Position numbers and translations under genes: made by a program. From Flavobacterium sp. MFBS3-15 (GTDB taxonomy: Bacteria > Bacteroidota > Bacteroidia > Flavobacteriales > Flavobacteriaceae), in NCBI RefSeq assembly GCF_026107645.2, contig NZ_JAPCHV010000005.1:1-64000 (forward strand): a DNA stretch of 64,000 nt. Direction: 5' to 3'. Each line of letters opens with the position of its first letter. Positions within the stretch are counted from its first letter, which is position 1. The notes under the pieces are model-generated. The model saw nothing but the letters and a program-made list of their open reading frames with translations. It was not told the origin of the DNA and did no database searches. This document shows, one piece after another, positions 49,257 through 58,283 of the stretch.

Positions 49257-50408
49257 TTAATACATAAACACCGGTATTGGCCTTTTTATTTCATTTTCAG
49301 GTATTTCGCTCTTGGTTCTGTCTTTAAAAATATCATCCTTCGGGTCGTACGCCAATTTTCCTTCGGGATATTTTTTACCTGCCATATTCTGTTCGATTTC
49401 TTCCATAAGCCTGAACGCATCCCTGTTGATATCCTCAACCTCTTCAGCAGAAGCATACGTTTGAAAATAAGTGGGACCGATGCGCCAGTATACCAGTTTT
49501 GCTGTGGCTGATTCGCATTTTTCATGCCTGATCACAGCGAACATAAATTCAAGGTCTTCATCCCAGTCAAATGTATTGGCGAAGTTGTGCAGGCCTTTTG
49601 ATGTCTTCAGTTTATTTACCCTTTTGTGTATTGCGGTAACCTGCATCTCGCGGAATTTTTTATCGTTGGTTTCGCGGTTTTCTTCACTGTTTGCGCCATA
49701 TTTCACTAACAAGTCGTTAGCCATAATACCAACCGTCATGTCGCGGAGCTTCGCAATTTCTTTCAATCGTTTTGCAAATTGCGGATAGGCAGGTGCGTTA
49801 CTGCTGGTTAGTGCCTTTAGCGCGGTAAAATGGTACGCGTCACGGTCCGGTTCCAGGTTAAAGGCTATCTCGTCAATAAAAAGATCGATCTTGTCGGGCT
49901 GGTCATGCACATTAGTGTCAAATACCTCTTTTATCAGGTATTCGTTAGTGCCTGTCATCGATTTTTTGAAGAGTGCGGTAATTTCCGGTGTAAAGTGGAC
50001 GGCACGTATTTTTCCAACAATCTTGCGGGCTTTATCGGCAACTTTAGGTACGAATGACCTTAGCAGTTCGGAATATCTGGTAATCTCTTGCGGGGTTGGC
50101 TCAAAATCGTTCAGGGCATCCACACCGTTGAGTTTATGTGATTCCAGTATTTCACGGTCTTTACTAAATATTTTCATGAAAACATCATTAAAATCACTGC
50201 ATTTGTACACCCGCTCCAGTTTTGAAAGAAGGTCATACAGTTCTTCGGCCTGAGTTGTGATATACAACTGTGCTACAAGTTCTTCTTTATCTGTTGGCTT
50301 CAGCAGGTCGTGCAGGGCGAACCAAAACTTCCCGTCACGTTTTGCAAGTTGTGTCTCGCAGGTTTCCCTATCGCGGCCTGAATATTTTTGTAATTTTTCA
50401 AGAATCAT
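49257..50408 (-). CDS. DUF4274-type protein (paralogue 2)
   Basis: 383 residues, soluble. N-terminus MILEKLQKYSGRDRETCETQLAKRDGKFWFALHDLLKP; C-terminal GLHNFANTFDWDEDLEFMFAVIRHEKCESATAKLVYWRIGPTYFQTYAS matches the DUF4274 pattern (NWD...D...I..HPxCD..TAL.xYW). It closes with an IKRPIPVFMY end shared with its neighbour. DUF4274 proteins are often found near polymorphic toxin loci as immunity-like proteins, but no toxin gene is adjacent here. About half of the residues agree with the next upstream gene, so it is a tandem duplicate. Confidence 0.7.
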   Translation of the reverse strand: MILEKLQKYSGRDRETCETQLAKRDGKFWFALHDLLKPTDKEELVAQLYITTQAEELYDLLSKLERVYKCSDFNDVFMKIFSKDREILESHKLNGVDALNDFEPTPQEITRYSELLRSFVPKVADKARKIVGKIRAVHFTPEITALFKKSMTGTNEYLIKEVFDTNVHDQPDKIDLFIDEIAFNLEPDRDAYHFTALKALTSSNAPAYPQFAKRLKEIAKLRDMTVGIMANDLLVKYGANSEENRETNDKKFREMQVTAIHKRVNKLKTSKGLHNFANTFDWDEDLEFMFAVIRHEKCESATAKLVYWRIGPTYFQTYASAEEVEDINRDAFRLMEEIEQNMAGKKYPEGKLAYDPKDDIFKDRTKSEIPENEIKRPIPVFMY

Positions 50409-50429
50409 AAGCCAGTGGTTTATTTCACG

Positions 50430-51587
50430 TTAATACATATATGATGGGATACCCTTTTTTATTTCATTTTCAGCAATATTGCTCTTTGTCCTGTCAAATC
50501 CGTGATCGTTTTTCGGGTCATATTTCAGTTTTCCGGAAGGATATTTGCCATCGGCCATTTCTTGTTCAATTTCACGTTGCAGGCGGTACATGTCTCGGTG
50601 GTATTCTTCCAACTGTCCTATTGTCGTGAACTTTTGGTAATAGTTGGGTTCACTGCGCCAGTACACCAACTTTGCGGTAGCGGCCTCGCATTGCTCATGG
50701 CGTATTACGGCAAGCATGTGCTCCACATCGTCATCCCAGTTAAATTTATCGGCAAAGGCATGTAGCGCTTTGGCAGTCTTTATCTTTTCAACTTTCTCAT
50801 GAATCCCTGCCACTTGGGCTTTACGGAGCCTGAGTTCTGCCGCTGCTCTTTCTTCAGGGCTAATTTTTCCGTAACGCACCAGTATGTCACTGGCCATGTC
50901 ACGTACCTGGCTGTTTCCGGAACGGGTAAGTCGCTGCACGTCTTTGGTAATCTCGGGATAGGCGGGTAGGTTCTTGCTCCAAAATGCCCTGATTGCATTA
51001 AAGTGGTTCTGGCTGCGGTTGGGTTTTAAATTGAACATTAGCCCGTCGAGAAACAGTGCTGCTTTTTCAGGCTGGTCGGCGCAATTGCTTCCCATGGCTT
51101 CGTTGGCCAGGTTGGTATTTTTGCCGGTAATTATTTTTTTGATCTCTTCGATGATGCCACTGCCGAAATGTTTAAGTTCGATCATGCCGAGTACCTTTAG
51201 GGTTTCCGTAACGATAGTATCTTCCGCTGATGCAACCAAGATACCATATCTTTCCATTTCTTCTGGTTCCGGAATGATCGTATGCAGCCCCTCTTTTCCG
51301 ATAGGCCTGTTGGCCATGAAAAATCCCTCATCGTCGTCGGCAACGCTAATCTTTACATCAGAAAAATCCCAGCCGCCATATATCTCTTTAAGCCTTTTCA
51401 GGATTGTTTCCAGCTCGGCTGTTGCATCAGTAATAAGCAGCTTTTCGACTAAAATATCTTTATCGTTGGCCGACATGGTAAGGTCAAAAAGCGCCTCCCA
51501 AAATTTGCCGTCCCGTTTTGCCAGCTTCGCTTCACAGGTTTTCATGTCGGCACCTGAGTATTTTTGCAGTCTTTCTACTAAGTTCAT
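50430..51587 (-). CDS. DUF4274-type protein (paralogue 1)
   Basis: 385 residues from the ATG at 51587; the TTG two codons upstream is unlikely. Same layout as paralogue 2: MNLVERLQKYSGADMKTCEAKLAKRDGKFWEALFDL, a divergent middle, then ALHAFADKFNWDDDVEHMLAVIRHEQCEAATAKLVYWRSEPNYYQKF and the final KKGIPSYMY. It lies 21 bases upstream of paralogue 2 and 6 bases downstream of another soluble protein, forming one minus-strand operon. Confidence 0.7.
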   Translation of the reverse strand: MNLVERLQKYSGADMKTCEAKLAKRDGKFWEALFDLTMSANDKDILVEKLLITDATAELETILKRLKEIYGGWDFSDVKISVADDDEGFFMANRPIGKEGLHTIIPEPEEMERYGILVASAEDTIVTETLKVLGMIELKHFGSGIIEEIKKIITGKNTNLANEAMGSNCADQPEKAALFLDGLMFNLKPNRSQNHFNAIRAFWSKNLPAYPEITKDVQRLTRSGNSQVRDMASDILVRYGKISPEERAAAELRLRKAQVAGIHEKVEKIKTAKALHAFADKFNWDDDVEHMLAVIRHEQCEAATAKLVYWRSEPNYYQKFTTIGQLEEYHRDMYRLQREIEQEMADGKYPSGKLKYDPKNDHGFDRTKSNIAENEIKKGIPSYMY

Positions 51588-51593
51588 TAGCAA

Positions 51594-52196
51594 TTATTTG
51601 TTGTCATTATAGTTGAACTGGAAATACAGTACATCACGCCAGCAGCCCTCGGCCAGCCTTTCTTTCCATTCGTCTTTCAGTATGATTACTGCAGCTAAGA
51701 TGTCCTTTAGCTGCTCATGCTCCAGGTTGAATATATGCTCCGGGCCGATGCCATACTCTTTAATGACATCAATCTCCTCACCCCTGAAAAAGCAGCTTTT
51801 GGCCTCACGCACATTCACTTCTTCAAGCCCTTCGGCAGAAAAATAGTTGTCATTTTCATCCGTGTATAATGAATATATTTCACCGTTTTCAAGCTGGGTA
51901 TATTCTGCATCGATCGGGTCGAGAAAGGCTTTGGTTTCAGCCACAAAAGCTTCAAACTCCTCCTGGCAGCTCATTTGCTTTGTCGCTGCCAGGAAATCAA
52001 GGATGAAGTAAAGTGCTTCCCTGCCCTTTACAAAATCGGCCCTGATGCCTACTTTAGGGTCAAATAATGCCGACTCCACAGGTTCCGGGTTAAACCCTGC
52101 CAGCACTCTGTAGGCGTAGGGTATGCTGTAGGGATATTCGCCAATGCTCGTGTATCGGCCGTCTTTCAGGCCGTAAATGTAACTTCGGTTTGCCAT
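51594..52196 (-). CDS. Hypothetical soluble protein (immunity-like)
   Basis: 200 residues. MANRSYIYGLKDGRYTSIGEYPYSIPYAYRVLAGFNPEP is an N-terminus I recall from small Bacteroidota proteins that often accompany contact-dependent toxins. The middle is acidic (EEEFEAFVAETKAFLDPIDAEYTQLENGEIYSLYTDENDNYF) and the C-terminus aromatic (EGCWRDVLYFQFNYNDNK). It leads the operon with the two DUF4274 proteins. Function unknown. Confidence 0.6.
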   Translation of the reverse strand: MANRSYIYGLKDGRYTSIGEYPYSIPYAYRVLAGFNPEPVESALFDPKVGIRADFVKGREALYFILDFLAATKQMSCQEEFEAFVAETKAFLDPIDAEYTQLENGEIYSLYTDENDNYFSAEGLEEVNVREAKSCFFRGEEIDVIKEYGIGPEHIFNLEHEQLKDILAAVIILKDEWKERLAEGCWRDVLYFQFNYNDNK

Positions 52197-52317
52197 ATTG
52201 TTGGTTTTATTAATGAGCTAAATATAGGGGAATTACTAGAAACGTTACGACGTGAAATAAATTATTTTAGAAGAATTTTGCTTTGTCAAATCCTTTTAAA
52301 CCCCTATACAGGCATGA

Positions 52318-52362
52318 GTGAAGCTACTCCCTTTCCTTTGGGGAGGGTTGGAGTGAGGCCTG
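52318..52362 (-). repeat. Interspersed repeat, family C relative, read into the end of the DUF1543 gene
   Basis: CTACTCCCTTTCCTTTGGGGAGGG then TTGGAGTGAGGCCTG. It encodes the last dozen codons of the gene ending at 52324. Confidence 0.6.
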
Positions 52363-52911
52363 TTTCCCCAACTTCAAATAGCCGACATGCAGCTCATCTT
52401 CAGCACCGTCATTCAGTTCAATGCGAATGCTGTAGCGCGCTTTCAGATTTTCAGGGAGCAAATCCTCTACTTTGTGCATGTCGTCCACATCCAGCGCATA
52501 TTTATTGTCAATATGCGACGCTGCGCCCTTAAATCCCCATTGCTTGTAGAAATCTGTCTGCTTTGCGGCGTTTATGGCATCGGTCATTGTAGTGGCAACG
52601 ACCAGTATTTTATAATGGTATTCTTCAAACTCACCCCGTCGGTATCCGCCAAGGTTCAGGAAAAACAGTTTTTCGCGAGTATTGGTGGTTTTTTCTTTTG
52701 GGACAATAGCTATGGAATAGCCCCCAACCTGCGTCACTTCGCGCCACGAATCTATGTGGAGTTGGCCCCCATCAGGCCAAAAGGCATACATATCGGGCTT
52801 CAGTTCCTGTATCGAATTTCCGATACCAAAAAAAATATCGTGCTGTTCCGTGAGCCTTCCTTTAGGTGTGCAGCCCAGCAAAGTCATATATAATTTGGGT
52901 GTTGCTTGCAT
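52324..52911 (-). CDS. DUF1543 domain protein with a repeat-derived tail
   Basis: 195 residues. KLYMTLLGCTPKGRLTEQHDIFFGIGNSIQEL and the HIDSWREVTQVGGYSIAIVPKEK and LFFLNLGGYRRGEFEEYHYKILVV stretches match DUF1543, a family of small beta-rich proteins of unknown role that usually holds two such modules; the second is seen after residue 125 (NKYALDVDDMHKVEDLLPENLKARYSIRIEL). The C-terminal GKQASLQPSPKERE comes from a family C repeat, so the original stop may have been lost by insertion of the repeat. Confidence 0.75.
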   Translation of the reverse strand: MQATPKLYMTLLGCTPKGRLTEQHDIFFGIGNSIQELKPDMYAFWPDGGQLHIDSWREVTQVGGYSIAIVPKEKTTNTREKLFFLNLGGYRRGEFEEYHYKILVVATTMTDAINAAKQTDFYKQWGFKGAASHIDNKYALDVDDMHKVEDLLPENLKARYSIRIELNDGAEDELHVGYLKLGKQASLQPSPKERE

Positions 52912-53024
52912 AGTTTTTTAAAGTTATTCAAAAAAAGTTTAATATTTTTTTATCATTTTAAATTTTTGGTTCAGTTTTTGGAATGGTACATTTAAACAAT
53001 AAAATAACATTAAATTTTTAGAAC

Positions 53025-53537
53025 ATGAAAAAGATATTTTTACTATTGAGCATCATTGGCACATTTACGTTTTCAAGCTGTACGGTAAATGATGACGACG
53101 GCCATGACAATGATACAATCAGCGAAGTATTTATCGTTGACAATGTAAATTTCATTGCCAGTGGCGATTTTCAGGCAATTATACCTTTGAACCCTAAAAT
53201 TTATGCATCCGATGTAATTCTGGTATACCGTTGGGCAGGGGTTAATGCTTTGGGTAGCGATATATGGGAGCCGATACCTACAAGTTATAGTTTTGATAAC
53301 GGTGATGAGCTAAAATACTTCTTCGATTATTCTGTAGATGACGTAGTAGTATATCTTGAGTCGAACTTCGATCCTATGCTTAGGCAGGATTTCTCACTGA
53401 ATCAGTCGATTAAGATCGCTATAGTTCCGGGATATTTCTCAACCACTGTAGATACCAGCAATCACGATGCCGTAATGAGTGCCCTTAAAGATCTTAACGG
53501 CGGTGTATCGATGCCTGTTGAAAAGATAAGGCTGTAA
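53025..53537 (+). CDS. Hypothetical lipoprotein
   Basis: 170 residues. MKKIFLLLSIIGTFTFSSC has a lipobox cysteine at 19, followed by an acidic NDDDGHDNDT linker. The mature part is a single beta-rich domain (VFIVDNVNFIASGDFQAIIPLNPKIYASDVILVYRWAG, KYFFDYSVDDVVVYLESNFDP) with no known family. Typical of the small flavobacterial lipoproteins. Followed by a strong terminator. Confidence 0.65.
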   Translation: MKKIFLLLSIIGTFTFSSCTVNDDDGHDNDTISEVFIVDNVNFIASGDFQAIIPLNPKIYASDVILVYRWAGVNALGSDIWEPIPTSYSFDNGDELKYFFDYSVDDVVVYLESNFDPMLRQDFSLNQSIKIAIVPGYFSTTVDTSNHDAVMSALKDLNGGVSMPVEKIRL

Positions 53538-53577
53538 ACATAAGAGTTCCATCATCCAATAAATCAAACTGAACAGC

Positions 53578-53608
53578 AACAGCTCCCAATCGGGAGCTGT
53601 TTTTTTTA
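53578..53608 (+). terminator. Intrinsic terminator after the lipoprotein gene
   Basis: AACAGCTCCC (53578-53587), AATC loop, GGGAGCTGTT (53592-53601), then a run of T. Confidence 0.88.
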
Positions 53609-53644
53609 TGCCCTGCCTTGCTGTATGGCGTAAATATAAATCCC

Positions 53645-53652
53645 TATTTTTG
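53645..53652 (+). promoter_or_regulatory. Candidate -7 box of the YeeE/YedE operon
   Basis: TATTTTTG fits TAnnTTTG, 39 bases before the ATG. A TTG at 53618-53620 is 24 bases upstream, a little far. Confidence 0.45.
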
Positions 53653-53691
53653 TCCAAATAAACAAATAAACACATCAACAAATAAACTATT

Positions 53692-54255
53692 ATGTATAGC
53701 TTTTTCGGAACATGGCCCTGGTACATCTCGGGCTTCATTATAGGGACAGTCATGCTCGCGCTCATTTATTTCGGTAAAACATTCGGCATGTCGTCCAACC
53801 TGCGTACGATGTGTACCATCATGGGCGCAGGAAAAACCTCGGAATTTTTCCGTTTCGACTGGAAAGCCCAGCGATGGAACCTTGTAGTCGTGCTTGGCGC
53901 CATGATAGGAGGCTGGATTGCGGTAGCTTTCCTGAGTGATGGTACCGGCGTACAGCTCAATCCTCAAACTGTAACCGAATTGCAGCAAATGCACATTGAT
54001 ACCCCTACAAAAGGCGAACTTCTGCCTGATGCATTTATTAGTCAGGAAGCGTTGCAGGACCCTAAGGTCATTGGGATATTGCTGCTTGGCGGGCTGTTGG
54101 TAGGCTTTGGTACACGCTATGCAGGCGGATGCACATCAGGGCACGCCATCACCGGGCTAAGCAACCTGCAATTGCCATCGCTCATTGCGGTAATCGGGTT
54201 TTTTATCGGGGGGCTGGTCATGTCCTGGTTCCTTCTTCCACTTATCTTTAATTAA
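53692..54255 (+). CDS. YeeE/YedE sulfur transporter, N-terminal half
   Basis: 187 residues with five membrane segments. The family hallmark is GFGTRYAGGCTSGHAITGLSNLQLPS (Cys in the pore) near residues 138-164; an earlier MSSNLRTMCTIMGAGKTSEFF holds the second conserved Cys region. In studied relatives the cysteines relay thiosulfate or sulfur species across the inner membrane. The other half is the next gene, 8 bases away, a split arrangement known in many Bacteroidota. Confidence 0.85.
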   Translation: MYSFFGTWPWYISGFIIGTVMLALIYFGKTFGMSSNLRTMCTIMGAGKTSEFFRFDWKAQRWNLVVVLGAMIGGWIAVAFLSDGTGVQLNPQTVTELQQMHIDTPTKGELLPDAFISQEALQDPKVIGILLLGGLLVGFGTRYAGGCTSGHAITGLSNLQLPSLIAVIGFFIGGLVMSWFLLPLIFN

Positions 54256-54263
54256 GCATCCTC

Positions 54264-54677
54264 ATGAAATTCATAAAATTCCTTTTAGTTGGCATCCTTT
54301 TCGGGATTGTACTTACAAAATCTGAGGCCGTATCGTGGTACCGCATCTACGAAATGTTCCACTTCCAGTCGTTCCATATGTTCGGTATCATTGGCGTAGC
54401 GGTGGTAATGGGCGTCATTGGCATCCAGTTCATCAAGCGCCGCAATATTAAGGATATCACAGGGCAGCCCATCGTAATTCCCGATAAAGAAAAAGGCTTT
54501 GCCGGATATATCATCGGTGGGATACTTTTCGGCCTTGGATGGGGTCTTGTTGGTACCTGCCCGGGGCCAATTTATATCCTCATAGGGGCGGGTTTTTGGG
54601 GTATCGGGATAGTACTTTTGGGTGCATTGCTGGGAACATACCTTTATGGATTGTTAAAAAGTAAGCTGCCGCATTGA
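54264..54677 (+). CDS. YeeE/YedE (DUF6691) sulfur transporter, second half
   Basis: 137 residues, four helices. GYIIGGILFGLGWGLVGTCPGPIYILIGAGFWG holds the conserved pore cysteine (TCPGP) of the DUF6691 half. With the preceding gene it makes a full YeeE/YedE transporter. Confidence 0.85.
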   Translation: MKFIKFLLVGILFGIVLTKSEAVSWYRIYEMFHFQSFHMFGIIGVAVVMGVIGIQFIKRRNIKDITGQPIVIPDKEKGFAGYIIGGILFGLGWGLVGTCPGPIYILIGAGFWGIGIVLLGALLGTYLYGLLKSKLPH

Positions 54678-54684
54678 TTTTGAC

Positions 54685-55002
54685 ATGAAAACCGCCTTCT
54701 ACATCATCAATTATACGTACTTTATCTGTGTAGGCATATTGCTGCTGTTTGCCTCCATGTTTTACCTGGGCGGTAAAGAGCAACTGCAGTTGCAGCTCAT
54801 TAACCGTTGGGTGTTCATCTTTGGCCGTATTGTGTTCAATGAAGCCATACTGTTCATTTTCCTGCTGTTCCTTTTCATTGCCAATTTCTATTTCCGTAAG
54901 TCAGTGGATTTTAAAACCCGTTTCAGGCTGGTGTTGCGGGCCTTTGCAGGGCTGTCGATTGTGTCGGTACTATTTGTCATTGCCCTGTACGCTTTCAGGT
55001 AG
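54685..55002 (+). CDS. Small three-helix membrane protein
   Basis: 105 residues in the same operon, 7 bases after the DUF6691 gene. Membrane segments at about 7-27, 44-66 and 83-103 (FIFGRIVFNEAILFIFLLFLFIANFYF). No known family; perhaps an accessory subunit of the sulfur transporter. Confidence 0.6.
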   Translation: MKTAFYIINYTYFICVGILLLFASMFYLGGKEQLQLQLINRWVFIFGRIVFNEAILFIFLLFLFIANFYFRKSVDFKTRFRLVLRAFAGLSIVSVLFVIALYAFR

Positions 55003-55077
55003 GCTATGAAAACATTTTTTATATCTGGCCGCTCCAATTTTCCCTTTAGCGTCCAGAAACTCAATTTTGGGCAAATG

Positions 55078-55103
55078 AAAAAGGGCGCCATGCAGGACGC
55101 CCA
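55078..55103 (-). terminator. Intrinsic terminator ending the polysaccharide utilisation operon
   Basis: On the minus strand GGGCG (55102-55098) pairs with CGCCC (55087-55083) around an A/T-poor loop and runs into TTTTTC. It stands about 28 bases after the GH16 stop at 55131 and between converging genes. Confidence 0.7.
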
Positions 55104-55130
55104 TTTTCGGAACTAACTTCAAAAACTATT

Positions 55131-55898
55131 TTAGTTGGAATATACTCTCACATAATCTATCAGGTACTCCTGTGGGAAGATGCTGTCGTCTACATCGGGC
55201 CCGCCAAAGTTACCGCCTATCGCCATGTTCAGCAGTATAAAGAATGGCTGGTCAAACGGCCAGTTCTCCTGTGTTTTATTCTCCTGGGTGTAGCTGAAAA
55301 GTACTTTTTCGTCTACCAGGAAATCTATTTTTTCGGCAGTCCAGTCCACGGCATAGGTATGCCATCCTTCCTCAATGTCCGGGTAAGCAGTGCGGTGGCC
55401 TAAAGCATTCCCGCCGTGTCGGTCTTTAAAGTGCAGGGTATTGTACACCATTCCGGGATCTTTGCCCACATATTCAATGATGTCAATTTCACCGGCCAGA
55501 GGCCAGCTTACCTTGTTTATATTCGTGCCCAGCATCCAGAATGCCGGCCAAATTCCCTGTCCTGTCGGTATCTTGGCACGGGCTTCTATGTAGCCGTATT
55601 TGAATTCTTTCTTCCCTGAAGTAGTTATGCGGGTTGAAGTGTATTTGTCACCTTCTTTCTTGGCTGTAATGACCAGGTGGCCATTTTCCAGCCTGTGGTT
55701 CTCTTTGGTATATACCTGGCGCTCATTATTGCCCCATCCGCATACATTGGGGCATCCATCGCCGGTTTCAAAGTTCCATACCTTCTCATCAAGCTTTTTG
55801 CCGTTGAAGTTCTCTTCCCATACCAGCTTGCCTTTTTTTACCTGTGCTGTAACTGTCATGGCCATAAGCACTGCTAGTGCTATTGCTGTTTTTCTCAT
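55131..55898 (-). CDS. GH16 beta-1,3-glucanase (laminarinase), stand-alone
   Basis: 255 residues. Signal peptide MRKTAIALAVLMAMTVTA. The GH16 domain fills the protein: WEENFNGKKLDEKVWNFETG, YIEARAKIPTGQGIWPAFWMLGTN and the active site GEIDIIEYVG with Glu137, Asp139 and Glu142 (E-x-D-x-x-E, the form typical of laminarinases with a beta-bulge). Ends with the VDYVRVY-type strand (LIDYVRVYSN). It cleaves internal beta-1,3 (or mixed) glucan bonds in the periplasm or outside. The 5' end overlaps GH3 by 4 bases (ATGA type). Confidence 0.9.
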   Translation of the reverse strand: MRKTAIALAVLMAMTVTAQVKKGKLVWEENFNGKKLDEKVWNFETGDGCPNVCGWGNNERQVYTKENHRLENGHLVITAKKEGDKYTSTRITTSGKKEFKYGYIEARAKIPTGQGIWPAFWMLGTNINKVSWPLAGEIDIIEYVGKDPGMVYNTLHFKDRHGGNALGHRTAYPDIEEGWHTYAVDWTAEKIDFLVDEKVLFSYTQENKTQENWPFDQPFFILLNMAIGGNFGGPDVDDSIFPQEYLIDYVRVYSN

Positions 55899-58198
55899 GG
55901 CTTTGCGTCTTTGTTATAGCTGAATCCTGCTTCGAGCGATGTGTATGAGCTTCCGCCCACGAATACCATGAAATCGCCTGGCTCTGCCTCCCATTTTTCA
56001 TTAGCAGTATAGAACTCTATTGTCTTTTCATCAATGGTAAATGTAATGGTCTTTTTCTGGCCTGCTTTTATCTCTGTAAGCTCAAAACCCTTAAGTTCCT
56101 TAACCGGCCTTGTTACCGACCCGATAAGATCCCTGATATATAGCTGCACCACTTCCTTCCCGTCAACTGCACTGTTGTTGGCTACATCAACCGATACTGT
56201 AATCTTTCCTTTACCGGTAAACGACGGGCTGCTCAGCTTCAGGTTGCTATATTCAAATTTAGAGTAGCTCAATCCGTGCCCAAAAGGGTAGAGTGGGGTA
56301 GACTGCTCATCTATGTAGTGCGACCAAAATACACTTTCTGTAGGTTGCCCGTTGCCAGGCCTGCCTGTAGTTTTATGGTTGTAGTACAGTGGCACCTGGC
56401 CCACGCTCCTCGGGAAACTCATAGGCAGCTTGCCGCTTGGGTTATAGTCGCCATAAAGCACCTGTGCAATGGCATGCCCGCTTTGCGTACCCAAATGCCA
56501 TCCTTCCACAATGGCAGGAATGTGCTCAGCAGCCCACGGAAGTGCCAGAGGCCTTCCGTTAGTCAGTACCAGTACGATGTTCGGGTTGGCCTTGTATACC
56601 TCTTCAAGCAGTTCCTGCTGAACGCCGGGCAGCCCAAGCTCGGTACGGCTGCGGCCCTCGCCTGTCTGTAATCCGTGCTCTCCGAGTACCATAATTACTA
56701 CATCAGCCCCCCTGGCAGCATTTAGAGCCTCGCCAAAGCCACTTTTGTCCGTCATGTTGATCTTGGTCTCCACAACAAATTTCGGGCTGCCCAGTGCAAC
56801 GTCTGCGCCTTTTGCATATACTATCCGGTTACCTTTGTATTGCTCCAGGCCTTCCAGTACTGATACAGCAGTGTTGTCATCTGCGCCGATCCTCCAGCTC
56901 CCCAACGGGCTGGTCTTATCATTGGCCAATGCGCCTATCACGGCTATCTTTTGTCCCTGCTTTTTAAGCGGAAGCAGCTTTTTATCATCATTCTTTAGCA
57001 ATACTATCGACTTCTTCGCCATGTCCAGTACACCATCCTGGAATTCTTTCTTACCGATGGTCTGCTCTTCACGGGCTTCGTCACAGTACTTATATGGGTT
57101 GTCAAAAAGGCCAAGCTCAAACTTAACCCTGAGTATGCGGCGCACCGCGTCGTCAATCCTGCTTTCGGATACCTTTCCTTCTTTTACCAGGCCTACAAGG
57201 TGCTTAACATAGCCATGCGATTCCATATCCATGTCGCTTCCGGCGTTTGCGGCAAGTTCGGCTGCATGCTTCATGTCTTTGGCATAGCCATGGGCAATCA
57301 TTTCACCCATAGAACCCCAGTCTGAAACTACAAATCCTTTAAAATTCCATTCTTTTTTAAGTATTTCCCTTTGCAGGTATGCGTTGCCCGTTGCCGGAAT
57401 CCCGTCAAGCTCGTTGAACGAATTCATGAAAGTAAGGGCGCCTGCATCGGCGGCTGCCTTAAAGGGTGGCAGCACTATATTATGAAGCGTGTTATGGCTT
57501 ATATCTACCGTATTATAATCTTTGCCGGATTCGGCAAAAGAGTACCCTGCAAAGTGCTTAACGCACGCTGCAACGTTAAATTCGCCGAGGTCTCCCTGGA
57601 AGCCCTGTACCCTTGCCACTGCAATAACGCTGTTGAGGTATGGGTCTTCGCCCGCGCCTTCCATAACGCGGCCCCAGCGTGCATCCCTGGACACGTCCAC
57701 CATGGGCGCGAAAGTCCAGTTCAGACCCGAAGCTGCTGCTTCGGCGGCAGCTATCCCTGCCGATTTTTTAATAGCCTCAATGTCCCAGCTCGCTGCTTCG
57801 GCAAGGGGTATTGGGCTGATGGTTTTGTATCCGTGGATAACGTCGTAACCAAAAATGACCGGTATTCCCAGCCTGGTTTGCTCCACGGCAATCTTCTGCA
57901 ATGCTTTTACGTCCTTTACACCCTTTACATTCAGCATAGAGCCTACCAGTCCTCTTTTAAGATGTTCATACTTGTCGGCAGCATCACCGTTTTTCGGTGC
58001 CGGGCCGGTTACATCCCAAAAGCCGTTGTACTGGTTCATCTGGCCCACTTTTTCTTCAAGTGTCATTAGTCTTAGGACTGAGTCAACTTTACGATCAACA
58101 GGTAGTGATGATGAGGCAATATTCTGTTTTGTGGAACTGCATCCAAGCGCTATTGCAAGGAAAGCCGCCAGGGCATATTTTGGTAAATTATATTTCAT
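55895..58198 (-). CDS. bglX: GH3 beta-glucosidase (BglX type), lipoprotein
   Basis: 767 residues. Lipobox MKYNLPKYALAAFLAIALGC (Cys20). GH3 N-terminal barrel with KHFAGY (214-219) and the nucleophile Asp293 in GFVVSDWGSMGEM; C-terminal alpha/beta-sandwich with VIMVLGEHGLQTGEGRSRTELGLPGVQQEL; fibronectin-like end FGHGLSYSKFEYSNL to SVDVANNSAVDGKEVVQLYI. It removes terminal glucose from beta-linked oligosaccharides. Together with the two GH16 enzymes it would fully degrade laminarin. Anchored in the envelope. Confidence 0.92.
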   Translation of the reverse strand: MKYNLPKYALAAFLAIALGCSSTKQNIASSSLPVDRKVDSVLRLMTLEEKVGQMNQYNGFWDVTGPAPKNGDAADKYEHLKRGLVGSMLNVKGVKDVKALQKIAVEQTRLGIPVIFGYDVIHGYKTISPIPLAEAASWDIEAIKKSAGIAAAEAAASGLNWTFAPMVDVSRDARWGRVMEGAGEDPYLNSVIAVARVQGFQGDLGEFNVAACVKHFAGYSFAESGKDYNTVDISHNTLHNIVLPPFKAAADAGALTFMNSFNELDGIPATGNAYLQREILKKEWNFKGFVVSDWGSMGEMIAHGYAKDMKHAAELAANAGSDMDMESHGYVKHLVGLVKEGKVSESRIDDAVRRILRVKFELGLFDNPYKYCDEAREEQTIGKKEFQDGVLDMAKKSIVLLKNDDKKLLPLKKQGQKIAVIGALANDKTSPLGSWRIGADDNTAVSVLEGLEQYKGNRIVYAKGADVALGSPKFVVETKINMTDKSGFGEALNAARGADVVIMVLGEHGLQTGEGRSRTELGLPGVQQELLEEVYKANPNIVLVLTNGRPLALPWAAEHIPAIVEGWHLGTQSGHAIAQVLYGDYNPSGKLPMSFPRSVGQVPLYYNHKTTGRPGNGQPTESVFWSHYIDEQSTPLYPFGHGLSYSKFEYSNLKLSSPSFTGKGKITVSVDVANNSAVDGKEVVQLYIRDLIGSVTRPVKELKGFELTEIKAGQKKTITFTIDEKTIEFYTANEKWEAEPGDFMVFVGGSSYTSLEAGFSYNKDAKP

Positions 58199-58214
58199 TA
58201 TAATTTTTTAGTGT

Positions 58215-58257
58215 CCAATGGGTTGGGAAGCCTTTATCCGGCTTCCCTCCGCATTGG
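58215..58257 (-). repeat. Strong intergenic hairpin between the two glycosidase genes
   Basis: Two-part stem: CCAATG (58215-58220) with CATTGG (58252-58257), and GGGAAGCC (58225-58232) with GGCTTCCC (58240-58247), separated by a 4/4 internal loop and closed by 7 nt. No T run follows on the minus strand, so it is more likely an mRNA processing or stabilising element than a terminator. Confidence 0.6.
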
Positions 58258-58283
58258 TAATTAGAACAGATGTTTTTTCGAAA

